Source: CAZADH01 sp964483805 (GTDB taxonomy: Bacteria; Muiribacteriota; Ozemobacteria; Ozemobacterales; Ozemobacteraceae). Taken from it: a stretch of DNA of 64,000 bases. Below the pieces are notes generated by a model. It searched no databases, was not told the origin of the DNA, and saw only the letters and a program-made list of their open reading frames with translations. Positions within the stretch are counted from its first letter, which is position 1. Each line of letters opens with the position of its first letter. Shown here piece after piece: positions 51,401-60,500 of the stretch. A program made the translations under genes and the position numbers. The stretch is taken from the NCBI GenBank assembly GCA_964483805.1, contig CAZADH010000004.1:13850-77849 (forward strand), written 5' to 3'.

Positions 51401-53678
51401 ATACAGCTTCCCACCCGGGCAACCCATCGTGCCGGCGGCCACGGCCGGATCGATCTTCTATCCGAACCTGCAGTTGACGGTGCCCGGCGGGCAGGCTGAC
51501 GGCAATTATGTGGGCAGCACGGCGTGGTTGTACAACGACATGACGGTGCCGATGTTGGCGCGCAATGCGGGCGAACCGCAGTCGAACTTCTTTGTGACTT
51601 GTCAGGTCGGCGTGCAGAGGATCGACATTCTCGAGACTTCGCTCTCGATTGTCGATGCGGCGCCGTTCACGTCGGCGACGGCCACGTTCAACTTGAAAAA
51701 CACCGGGTCGTTGACCCTGTCGAACCCAACCGCGACAGGAACGGCGTTGACCCTGCCGCCGGTGCTGCCGGCCAGTTGCTCCGTGTTTTCTCCCAAACCG
51801 ATCAACTACATCCTGCCCACTCAGACGAAAGAAGTGAAGTGGCAATTCAATGTGCCCGCGAACACCGCTCCCGGCACCTATACCGGCACGTTGTGGGCCT
51901 GGGAAGACGCCGATGCGTCGGGCACGATCCAGGCGACGGAGGCCTCGGACTCGGCCGTTCTGCAGGTCAACGTCGCCTCGAAAAAGGTGCTGAATCCGCT
52001 GCAGAACCCGCTCAACATGGGGTGGACGACGGCCAGTTCGACCGTCCAGGTGCAGGTCGAGATCGTCAACGTCGGCAACATCCCATTGACCAACGTGCGG
52101 TTGTTGGCCTCCGACGTGTTCTCGTTGAGCAACAGTATCGCTTCGAACAACATCACCTTTACTCCGGTCACCGCGACCATCAATGCCGTGGGCGGTTCGG
52201 GGATCGCCACGGTGACGGTGACGGTGCCGCCGTTGCAGCCGGACGGCACGTATGAAGGCTGGCTCCGGGTCTACGACGATTACTCGCCGATGAATGGCGG
52301 ATACAACCCCGGTGACGAGGAATTCGCGTTGTTCAAAGTGCGCATCTCGATCGGCAAGAAGTCGTTCACCATGTCGACCCCCAACAACCTGGGCAACCGC
52401 AACCCCGGGGCGACGTATGCACAAAATATGACACTGACCAACACCAGTTTTGTGCCGCTGTCGCGGCTACGTTGGTCGACGGGGGGGATGACTGACGGCG
52501 TCAGTACCATCCCGGCCGCCAATGTCACCTTCGCGCCGGTCCCGGTGTTTGCCTGCAATGGCGGCGTTTCGCGGACCTGTTCGGCAACTGTAAATATTCC
52601 GTATTACATGCCGCCGTCGACCTACGTCGGTACCTACACCGTCTGGGAAGACGACAACAACAACACCCTGCGCGAGGCGAACGAAGCCTCGGCGCCCTTT
52701 GAACTGCGCGTCACGGTGAATGCGGTTGCCTCGGTAACGTTCCTGGGTTCTTTGTTCGATTTTGGCACGGTGACGCAGAACGGCTACAAGACTGGCGAGA
52801 TCGGGTTCCAGAACACCGGCAACGTCAGTATCACCGGTTTACTTGGGGCGCCGGTCTGGTCGACGCTGTGGTTCGTACCGGGGGCGACGGCGAGCATTTC
52901 GTCGTCGTTGTTGTCGGTGGTCGGCATGAATCCGGCCCTGGTCACCCCGGGGCCGACCTCCTCGATGTTCGGCACGCTCACGGTGCAGATCGGGCCGATT
53001 GCGCCGTTGCAGACCATCTGCAACGCAACGGAATACTATCAAGGCGGGCCGCAGACGTTCACCTTCACCACGGCCACCGCCGGCACGGCCAATCATTCGG
53101 TCAACGTGCGTTGTCGCGTGCTCTCAGGCGGGCCCGATATTGCGACCGGTTCGGTATGGCAGCCTCTTGACGCGACCACGCTGAACCCGGGGCGGCGCTA
53201 CATTCTGTCGGCCTGGGTGTGCCCGGCGAGCAGTCCGGCGATGGTGGGGTTCATCACGACCGGTGATCCGGGGGCGGGCGAGAAGGTGCTGCAGGCGTAC
53301 GGGGTTCGGATCGATCCGGGTGGCGTGGTGACCGGCTATGCCTCACCGACGACGAGCCAGCCGCACCGGGTGGGTGTCGTTGGGGTGACGCGCGGGGAGC
53401 ACGCGAGCGGAACCTGGAAGGGCCTGGGGCAGATGACCTGGTACCGTGTTTTCGTGGCCTTCGACAATCCGTTTGCACCAGCCACCGCGAGCAAAGCCTA
53501 TGTGATCTTGCAGAATCAGGCGAATGCGAGCGGCAGCGTCTGGTTCGATGCCGTGCAACTGGAACCTGCGGTCATCACGAATCAAGACCGGCCGACGACC
53601 TTCACCCCCGGGCCGACACTCGTCTCGCCACGCGATGGCTACGACTTGAAGGGCGAACGGTACTATTACCAATGGTAG
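45435..53678 (+). CDS. giant exported repeat protein, first paralog
   Basis: 2747 aa from the ATG at 45435, 8 bp after GGAG. The signal peptide is VRRAAVVLAVCLLTTCGWA. Residues about 160-270 resemble DUF2341 (APCHVTFTVGAGEI ... IRVCDNFGNELPRY ... DFWIYWDN). The middle has four or more ~115-residue CARDB-like units with the pattern SLTFTLGSY / STLNFTLGTY. From about 1570 to 2430 come seven ~120-residue units each ending in an acidic loop such as FEDRNSDGICQNNEAS. A jelly-roll-like C-terminal domain (RYILSAWVC ... GSVWFDAVQLEP, like family 4/9 carbohydrate-binding modules) is followed by GERYYYQW at the extreme end. It is probably a very long cell-surface fibre or adhesin. Motif copies occur at 45729, 46144, 47095 and 52593. 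Confidence 0.85.
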   Translation: MNGNWVGGVWVRRAAVVLAVCLLTTCGWAQITVRDGLGREIDESWLSDRVEANWNHLAVASLAYYMMAVGTTPGGTDVMPYTKIGSANLASPALTLASGTTYYTSIRAYDHVDVLQNTGTSNGFRVRGDPFFVDTASAGFFQNARALVMCDTTTTPTSVQPALFSNAGGDYWKRRVKVTITEPGVMDRVQAPCHVTFTVGAGEITNTRQIRVCDNFGNELPRYILTIAPNASTLTQPHIVFLVNMRKDESQDFWIYWDNTSATDPGYPFVLNTDNISVFNYTPYYSRRLDVVGNEEVPYATQLGSSTSPNPNAVFEMESVANRGAVKDDSRSNQIMNLFPTDFYFFGAVQNAWWCWSNATLYITNTRWNSCGPADATHLTTNTRFPNGAICALFGDLRYNVEGFPARAGIWRDDLTNPTRRVFTYRNNGWAATEDIQIFQLIVYQTGDIGFKYDYLSPQLLTGSGGDPRPNPHRTVGVSACDNSRYLRSAPLPWGLGNAPTSYYQCMDAFRGYPNNGPVFAAAETPVGGWANVGNIDSMVFDSRSTNPTWSQLQYDVNCGANGRINFWARTGGTPTPDGTWSAWTNVVTATANGATGLTVPGNRYFQYRAIFQRNGNGAPQARLDEVRIVCGNISVESVNVGVASSVTQGQLTIPIGVKVKNNNLVPATVASLALTFSLGSYTQALVSPTLPIVLGSGVATDATFTVTVWDGSPVGTATINASVTATIAGPITLRDTDAQFPATWWVRKKANLIIDKAETIPTLVNKNVFGVWVRLHLSNDGETPYWFDGATLTFTLGDYNKTLVAPAVLPVMVPGPGSLVATFSVDILSTSPSGVAVISGTAEGRNAMSNQWVGTTAAVLTDSWTIQNPAVLAIDTIVASSPVFRGQTNAPVWVTVINTGEALAYWDSSTLNFTLGTYDAINPTTTFPQNLYGGLATTARYGIDIAPGTATGTAIIDADVDGRDSNTLWPISGTGAAYPGSWTILAEQVQTFKDPSFLYESISYNRPGVGNTWVYARAENLVPFKEYAVRWYDPGGVQVASTNPPLTADAAGRITRQYGLSPASPYGVWTVKVTNPLNTFTNCLSNFSVVSGASLTCSLSLPTTVSVGQPFGASMTFNNPGGATLDSAYPTPSRLATSGTGIATWTSGPTPLILNVAGNSQATISWAWRATTPGSFTAAAKGAGFDANSDDFLQSATATSNMCTIQNPPNCSITAFAALPAQVYRNERGLVATVTVRNAGVAGAVVSAASLTFTLGSYSQYVANPILPVTIPGGGQRDFSFCIDVDSMSPTGTSTVSGNFMTCDANWPASTTYLTGGPTRTWCVNAAGIALSAEVTMTPEQYSFSAGQTVYFRAYGVPPNTQYYRMRVYPGQRAYSFAPPAGQIAWSSPLSAGGAGWCDFLYDIPLAPAIGTWSVFFCDNNYTFTRAVQYFSVQRRGALVATLTLSPTTAFVGDLVTATMIASNTVGSGSTIAPATASPLIKTAASTGDLTFLDGPTPAVATIAALSSGTFVWTYAAASDSGMVGSYSVVAELATGVTGVDLNTGLATASNQVRSNEIYIYRRGLQILTPPWNPPLWNLGTLLCGQTSAAVNSTVQNNGNYPLNLVSWNKTDLNGPGAKVSKANLTISPDPVGAIAAGGNKPASAYIWMPYNQPAGTYIATMAVYEDLNSNGNRETDEPYSMFAVQAVASLCQVLVWTDNYVDLGDWMPGDSTASKTVNGFNGGNLPCSSVTVKLLSGPAWIYANPVGPVPLATGETWIASVSAVVPALQPGGIYLATFTMFEDRNSDGICQNNEASSTFLVRIGVGTKGLVLAPPLLNIGTATPTYVLEGFPLTITNTGQLPLVMLRGNLATMSDGLGHEFGPENIAIHTPAVVGTGSAGVASVGIYIPAGQAVGTYTATQWVFEDTNPNGTYDSGEASASFVLRCYVPVWPAVQVLAGTVDVGGVAAGNTKPVSFPCRNIGNVTLSALYFEKVNLISGTSTINLAQYSFPPGQPIVPAATAGSIFYPNLQLTVPGGQADGNYVGSTAWLYNDMTVPMLARNAGEPQSNFFVTCQVGVQRIDILETSLSIVDAAPFTSATATFNLKNTGSLTLSNPTATGTALTLPPVLPASCSVFSPKPINYILPTQTKEVKWQFNVPANTAPGTYTGTLWAWEDADASGTIQATEASDSAVLQVNVASKKVLNPLQNPLNMGWTTASSTVQVQVEIVNVGNIPLTNVRLLASDVFSLSNSIASNNITFTPVTATINAVGGSGIATVTVTVPPLQPDGTYEGWLRVYDDYSPMNGGYNPGDEEFALFKVRISIGKKSFTMSTPNNLGNRNPGATYAQNMTLTNTSFVPLSRLRWSTGGMTDGVSTIPAANVTFAPVPVFACNGGVSRTCSATVNIPYYMPPSTYVGTYTVWEDDNNNTLREANEASAPFELRVTVNAVASVTFLGSLFDFGTVTQNGYKTGEIGFQNTGNVSITGLLGAPVWSTLWFVPGATASISSSLLSVVGMNPALVTPGPTSSMFGTLTVQIGPIAPLQTICNATEYYQGGPQTFTFTTATAGTANHSVNVRCRVLSGGPDIATGSVWQPLDATTLNPGRRYILSAWVCPASSPAMVGFITTGDPGAGEKVLQAYGVRIDPGGVVTGYASPTTSQPHRVGVVGVTRGEHASGTWKGLGQMTWYRVFVAFDNPFAPATASKAYVILQNQANASGSVWFDAVQLEPAVITNQDRPTTFTPGPTLVSPRDGYDLKGERYYYQW
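45729..45741. promoter_or_regulatory. motif copy GGTAC-AAC-GTATT, shared by both giant paralogs
   Basis: An 8/10 arm match. The same bases recur at 55607 in the second paralog over codons for SGTTYY, so paralogy alone may explain this pair. Confidence 0.35.
47095..47107. promoter_or_regulatory. motif copy AATAC-GAT-GTAAA
   Basis: An 8/10 arm match inside the first giant gene. Confidence 0.35.
50431..52720 (+). repeat. seven ~370-bp repeats with calcium-type acidic loops
   Basis: Acidic loops of the form E-D-x-N-x-(D/N)-G-x5-EA(S/P) start near 50431, 50785, 51149, 51530, 51902, 52271 and 52647. Spacing is 354-381 bp. The loop matches an EF-hand-like or dockerin-like metal-binding pattern. 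DNA identity between units is low, so this is an old protein repeat. Confidence 0.8.
52593..52605. promoter_or_regulatory. motif copy AATAT-TCC-GTATT (9/10)
   Basis: Inside the first giant gene. The centre does not fit RWY. Confidence 0.3.
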
Positions 53679-53787
53679 TCCCGGTGCGAACTTGCCGAGG
53701 CAACGGTGCGCGGAACCGCAGGTGTGCCGAGGTTCGGGGGGCCCATCCCTGCCCTTTGTGCGGTAGAATAAAGAAGGGGTGAGACGT

Positions 53788-54360
53788 ATGCGAGTACCGT
53801 TGCGTACCGGTGCGGCGATGCTGTCGTTGCTGGTGATCCTCGTGTTTCTTGGTCTGGCCGCGTCGTATCTGCTGCCCGAAGCCGAGACGTTGGAGGTTCG
53901 CACGAAAGAGACCGAGTTGAAGGCGACGCTGGCCGACATTCGCATGGCCCTCGATTTGAAGACGCTGGCGAGCAACCCGTATTTTCTGGCGACCACATCT
54001 CAGGTGCCGTGGAGCATGATCGAGACCGAGTTGGCCTCGTTGGCGGCCAAGGGTTACCTGCGTTCGGCCAAGCTCGCCGACCCGGGTGTGCCCGGTTACA
54101 TGTGGTTGAATGGCAGTCACGCCTGGCAGGTGCGACAGAACATTCCAAATAACAATAGTTTTGAAAGTCTGATTGCGCCAAACATTGCGAGCAACGAGTT
54201 CGTGGCCTCGTGGTCGCGCAAGCCGGGTGAGACTTTTGTCGCCACCGATACGGAGTTTTTCCCGGGGCAAGCCGACACCGCCTACGACGATTATCCTGGG
54301 CAGAACAAATTTGGTAACGTGCTCGCCACGAGCGGGCAGTCGATCCGAATCACGCGCTGA
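53788..54360 (+). CDS. pseudopilin-like protein between the giant paralogs
   Basis: 190 aa from the ATG at 53788 after AAGAAGGGG; a GTG at 53779 overlaps that site. The N-terminus, RTG-AAMLSLLVILVFLGLAAS followed by YLLPEAE, has the layout of a class III prepilin: a basic leader, G, then a hydrophobic helix ending before a Pro and a helical soluble part (TELKATLADIRMALDL). The usual Glu at position +5 is Ser, as in some minor pseudopilins such as GspK that lack it. The C-terminal 100 residues are a small beta-rich domain. A role as a minor pseudopilin in secretion of the neighbouring giant proteins is plausible but inferred. Confidence 0.6.
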   Translation: MRVPLRTGAAMLSLLVILVFLGLAASYLLPEAETLEVRTKETELKATLADIRMALDLKTLASNPYFLATTSQVPWSMIETELASLAAKGYLRSAKLADPGVPGYMWLNGSHAWQVRQNIPNNNSFESLIAPNIASNEFVASWSRKPGETFVATDTEFFPGQADTAYDDYPGQNKFGNVLATSGQSIRITR

Positions 54361-54535
54361 CCGGAGTTTCCGGTTGCGAGCCGCGGCCGGTCCGACCCGG
54401 GTCGGCGGTTCGTTTTCGTGCTCGGCAAGGATCTTGCTCGCCAAGTAGTTCTGGGCTCGAGCGTTCGATCGTGACCGCGGCATTCGCCATGCCTCCGGTG
54501 GCGTTGGCGACCGACAGGCCGCACAGGGGGACGGT

Positions 54536-57500
54536 ATGCTACAGTGGCGCAGCCTGCTCGCCTGGCGCTGGGTAACGGTTCTGACGGTGCTGGCCGTTTT
54601 TGTGGCCATGCCGGGTCAGGCGTTGGTGCAGTTGACCAACCCCGACTTTGCGGCCAATGCAACCGGCTGGACCCTCGACAACCGGGTGAACCGGGCCAAC
54701 AACATGTCGACCTGGAACTGGACCGGCGCCGACGGCAACCCGGCTGGTTCGTACTATGCGAATTGGGATTCGGGCGGCAACAACCGCACCGCCGACGGCA
54801 TCATGCAGCAGACGTTCGTCGGGCCGGCATCGTCGTCCCGGGCCGTGTGTCGCATGTCGCACAAAGACCGTGCCGTCAATTCCTACGACTCGCACGTGTT
54901 GGCTGGTACGTTGCGAATCTCAGGTTCCGGAGCCTATCCCAACGAGACCATTGTCACCACCTTCTTCAGCCAGTCGACGACCAACGGCGCCGCGGTTCAC
55001 ACGACGTGGCAGGACACGGGCTGGGTCGGCCCCGTGAACCTGGGTGCCAACCAGACGTTCATCGTGCGGGTCTACTGGGATATGCAATGCGACAACAACG
55101 AAGAAGCTGGTGCCTGGGTCGACAACGTGCAGTGTTGTTTGAGTCCGTCGGGGTTGAGCGCGACGTTGACGGGCGCGAATGTGGTGTTGTCCTGGAATCC
55201 GAGCGTGGGCGCGGCGACGTTGCAGCGCTACAATATCTATCGCAGTACCGCCGCGGGCGGACCGTATACCCTCATTGGCAATACAACGTCAACAACGTAT
55301 ACAGACATTTCGCCGGCGGGGGCGGCATTGGTCTATGTGATCACCGACGTTGACACGACCGGGCTCGAATCGCCGTATTCCCCTGAAGCTGCGGTGTTCC
55401 GCCTGGGTGTTGCCGATGGGTTGGGTCCCGACATCGCCCATTCATGGTGGCCCGATCGCATCGAAGCGAGCTGGGAGCACCCCCTGGTGCCGCTGCTGCG
55501 CTATCAGGTCGGTGTCGGCACCGTGCCGGGAGGGGTCGATGTATTGGGCTGGCAGGACGTCGGTCTTGCCAATCGTTGCGTGTTTTCCGGATTGGCGCTG
55601 GCTAGTGGTACAACGTATTACACGTCGGTGCGTGCCGTCGACACCGGTGGCGTGGTGCAACTGACCGAGTCGAGCTCTGGCGTGCTGGCCAGGGGCGACC
55701 CCGTGTCGGTCGACACCGCCAGTTCCACGTATTTCAACAACGGCCGGGCGATGGTGATGTGCAGCACGACGGCGGCGGCCGGGGCGGTACAGCCCACGAG
55801 TTTCTCGCTCGACGGAGGCAACTACTGGCGCTATCGGGCCCGAGTGACGGTCACCGAGCCCGGGATCACCGAGCGTATCAACGCCCCGTGTCATGTGACC
55901 TTCGCGGTGGCCGCCGGCATGGGCAGTACGCAAGAGATTCGCGTGTGCGACGAGTATGGCCGTGAGATGCCGAGGTTCAATCTACCGACCTCGACGACAG
56001 CGAATCCCGACTTCGTGTTTCTCGTCAATATGCGTCGGGGCGAAACCCGCGACTACTGGGTGTACTGGGGAAACCCCGCGGCCGGCAATCCGACCTACGG
56101 TTTTGTCACCAATACGATGCTGACCGCGGTCGAGGAGTATACGCCGTATTACAGTCGCAAATACCTCGATGCCGGTATCGAAGCGGTCTCGCTCGCAACC
56201 ACGAACAACTTCGGTTACAACGCCGGGGTGAATTTCGAGCGGGCCACCAACTATTCGTATTATCGAGACGACGCCTACAGTGACCTGTTCACCCTGCCGT
56301 GGAATTTCTATTTTTTCGGCACGAACCAGACCCAGTGGCGCGTCTCGGTCAACGGCTTTGTGTATCGGGTCACGGCCGGCAACGGCACCGACTACACCAA
56401 TGCGTTCAATGAGTTCAGTACGAATACGAAGTTCACGGAGTTCATTTGCCCGTTCTGGGTCGACCTGAAATACGACAATCCATCTTATCCGCAACAACCC
56501 GGGGTCTACTGGAACGACTTGTCGTCGCCCGACCGGGTAGCATTTACCTGGCGCTGCAACCGGTACACGACGCAAGACGATATCTACATTTTCCAGACGG
56601 TTCTCTACTCGACCGGTGACATCGCGCACCGTTATGACTATCTGAGCCCGCTTGGTGTTCTGGGGCCGGGTGGAACCGACCAGCCGGTCAATACAGTGAA
56701 CACGGTGGGCATTTCGGCCAACGATGCCGGCACCTCGGCGGCGAGCAGTTGGTTGTGTAACACGCCGTTGAACATCGGTGCCGGGGAGTCGCCGACCTCG
56801 CTGTATCAGTGCATGGACGCTTTTCGCGGCAATGTCGCGGTGGCGGCGGCCGAGGCACCATCGGGCGGGTGGTCAAATGTGGGTCACTTCGATTCGATGC
56901 CGTTCGACTCGCGCACGATGGCACCAACGTGGCAAGCAATACAATATGATACGGTGGGTGGCGCGGCCGGTCGTTGCCAGATTTGGGTGCGCACCGGAGC
57001 CACACCCGATACGGCGTCTTGGGGCAGCGCATGGACTTTGGTCGCGACGACGAACGGAAACGGATCGAGTGCCTTGGCAGTTCCCAATCAGCGGTATCTG
57101 CAGTATCGCGTGGTGTTTCAGCGCAATGCGGCAGGCGCTTTGCCGCAACTGACCGAGGTGCGGTTGATCTACGGCAGCATCAGTGTCGAAGCGGTGACGG
57201 CGAACACGCCCCAGGGCGTGTGTCAGGGGCAAACCGGCATTCCGGTCAGGGTGCGCATCCGCAACCTCAACAACGTGGCGGTCAATGTAGCCTCGTTAAC
57301 GCTGACGTTCGATCTGGGTACCTACAATCAACAATTGATCGCGCCAGCGTTGCCGATTGCCCTCGGCCCCGGCGTGGCCACCGATGCGACGTTCACGGTC
57401 AGCGTGTCCGATACGTCGGCCGTGGGCACCGCGACCATCCATGCGTCCTGTACGGCCATGGTGGGGGCTCTGGCGCTGACCGACAGCGACGCGCAGACCC

Positions 57501-60500
57501 CCGCGACGTGGTGGGTGCGCTCGAAGGCCCGGTTGGTGATCGACAAGATCGAGACGTTGCCAACGTATGTCAACAAGGGGCAGAATGGTGTTCCGGTGAA
57601 GATGTTCCTGTCGAATGGCGGTGAGACCCCGTATTACTTTGACGGCGCGACACTGACGTTTACGCTCGGTGACTATGTCGCGACATTGGTTGCGCCGGCG
57701 ACGCACACCACCGTGGTGCCGGCGCTCGGCACGGCGACGGTCTCGTTCTCGGTCAACGTCCTCTCGACCAGTCCGTCGGGGGTGGCAGTCATCAACGGAA
57801 CCGCATCGGGAACGAACACGTTCAGCGGGGCGATCGTGGGCACAGCAGGGGCGTTCTTGACCGATTCCTGGACGATTCAGAATCCGGCGGTATTGTCGCT
57901 CGATGCGATTACGGCGTCGAGCCCTGTATTCCGCGGCCAGACCGGCGCGCCGGTGGCGGTGACCGTGACCAACACCGGGGAGGCCCTGGCGTATTGGGAC
58001 TCTTCGACATTGACCTTCACCCTGGGCACGTACGACGCCGTGCATCCGCTCACGGCGTTCCCGATTTCACTCTACGGCGGCATCGCAACGACGGCCCGCT
58101 ACGGTGTCGACATCAGCCCATCGTCAGTCACAGGCACAGCGATCATCGATGCCCAGGTGGACGGCCGCGACGGCAACACCTTGTTCGCCGTCTCGTGCCC
58201 GACCGCGGCGTATCCGGGCAGTTGGACGATTCTCGCCGAGCAGATCCAGACCTACAAGGACCCGTCGTTCCTGTTTCCGAGCACGAGCTACAACCGGCCT
58301 GGGGCCGGGATTGCCTGGGTCTATGCCCGGGGGATGAACCTGGCACCGTTCAAGGAATACTCGTTTCGTTGGTACGACCCTCTGGGGAACCAGGTGGCGT
58401 CGACCAATCCGCCGCTGACTTCCGATGGAACCGGGGTCTTGAGTCACCAGTTTGCCTTATCGCCAACATCGCCATACGGTGTATGGACAGTCAAGATCAC
58501 CAACCCACTGAACACGTTCACCAATTGCGTGAGCCAGTTCAGCGTGGTCAGCGGTGCATCGTTGACGTGCAGTCTCTTGTTGCCGACGTCGGTGTCAGTG
58601 GGGCAGCCGTTCACAGCGAGCATGACGTTCGTGAATGAGGGCGGAGCGACGATCAACAGTGCCTATCCCAGCACGCTGGTAACGGGGGGAACCGGGGTAG
58701 CCACCTGGACGGCGGGACCCGTGCCCGTGGTGCAGAACATTGCGGGCAACACGCAGGCAACCTTCACCTGGGCTTGGCGGGCCACGGGGCCGGGTACGTT
58801 CATCGCATCGGCGAGCGGGTTCGGCTACGATGCAAACTCCGACGAGTTCCTGCAAAGCGCGACGGCAACCAGCAACGTCTGCACGATCCAGTCGCCACCG
58901 AACCTTACGGTGACCGCTCTGGTGGCGACGCCGACGACGGTGTTTCGCAATCAGAAGAATCTCGTGGTCTACGCCACGGTGCGCAACTCCGGGCAGGCGG
59001 CGGCGGTCCTCAACGCAGCCAGTCTGACGTTCTCACTTGGCAGTTATACTCAGGTTGTCTCGTCGCCGACGTTGCCATATACGCTCGCGGGCAACAATAC
59101 CACCGTAAGCCTGTTCTTCACCGTTGACGTCGCCTCGTTCTCGCCCACCGGGTTGGCGAACATCGGGGCAAGCATCGACAATTGGGATGCCAACTGGCCG
59201 GCGTCGGCGGGAACGCTGATCGGTGGCGCAGATTCCTGGACCATCGCGTCGGTCGGCGTGATCTTCTCGAACGATCTGGCCATGGCCCCGGAGCAATACA
59301 CTTTCAATACGGGGCAGACGGTCTACAGCCGCGCCTTCGGTCTCGTGCCGGCGTCGCAGTGGTACCGCATTCGTTACTACAACTCGCAGATTCCCTACTC
59401 GGTGACGTCGCCGGCCGGGTGGACCACGGTGTCGCCGCAACTGAAAGCCGACGATGACGGAAACACCGACTTCCTCTACACCTTACCGGCAGCGGCAACG
59501 GTTGGTACGTGGAGCGCTTTGGTCGACAACGGTACGGGGGCGGCAGCCGGCACGATGATGGGTTTGAACTACTTCGTCGTGCAGAATCCCGGCAACCTGG
59601 TGGCGACCTTGAGCCTGTCGCCGAGCAGCGTGTTTGTCGGCGAGACGATCACGGCCACGTTGTTCGCCACCAATACCGTGGCCATGGGATCGACAATCGC
59701 ATCGGTCACCCCGGGGGCGTTGACCACGACGGCCGCGGCAGTGGGTGCCGCATCACTGGTGTCCGGGCCCGCGCCGGATGTGGCGACGGCAACAGCTCAG
59801 AACGGGTGTGCCTTTGTCTGGACCTACGAAGCAACGGCGGACACCGGCATGGTTGGGAGTTTCTCGTTGACCTCGATCGCGCCCAGTTCGGTGACCGGTA
59901 TCGACGTAAATACACGAGCAAGCGTCGGGTCGGCGAAGGTGGTCTCGAACGGGGTGAAAATTTACAGTCGTTCGATTGACATGTCGGTGCCGGTTTGGAA
60001 CCTCGGCACCTTGTTGTGTGGGCAGACGAGCGCGTCGGCGGCGGCGACGGTGAGCAATACCGGCAACTACCCGTTGTCGAGCGTCAGTTGGAACAAGACC
60101 GACCTCAACGGACCGGCCGGGGCAAAGGTCAGCAAAGCGGCGCTGCACTTCCTGCCTGACCCGGTGGGGGCCATCGCCGCCGGCGGCAACAAGGCGGTCT
60201 CGGCGTCGGTCTGGATGCCGTTCAACCAACCGGCCGGGACCTACAGTGCCACCATGGCGGTCTTTGAGGATCTGAACCTGAATGCGAACCGTGATACCGG
60301 TGAGCCGTATGAGTTGTTTGCCGTCCAGGTGGTGGCGTCGCTGTGCCAGGTCCTGGTCTGGACCGACAGTTACGTCGACCTGGGCGACTGGATGCCGGGC
60401 AACATCACGGCGAGCAAGACTGTGAGCGGTTTCAACGGCGGCAATCTGCCGTGCAGTTCGGTGACGGTCAAGTTGGTCTCGGGTCCGGCGTGGATCTACG

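Noticed and set aside
54361..54535. Terminator in the gap before the second giant gene
   Set aside because: CCGACC/GGTCGG near 54392-54405 would leave almost no loop, and the short CCGGA/TCCGG repeat at 54361 is too small; nothing firm.
56138..56150. TATAC-GCC-GTATT (9/10 arms) as a listed site
   Set aside because: The centre GCC does not fit RWY and the codons encode a Tyr-Thr-Pro-Tyr-Tyr strand conserved in the paralog. Counted among arm matches but not listed as a feature.
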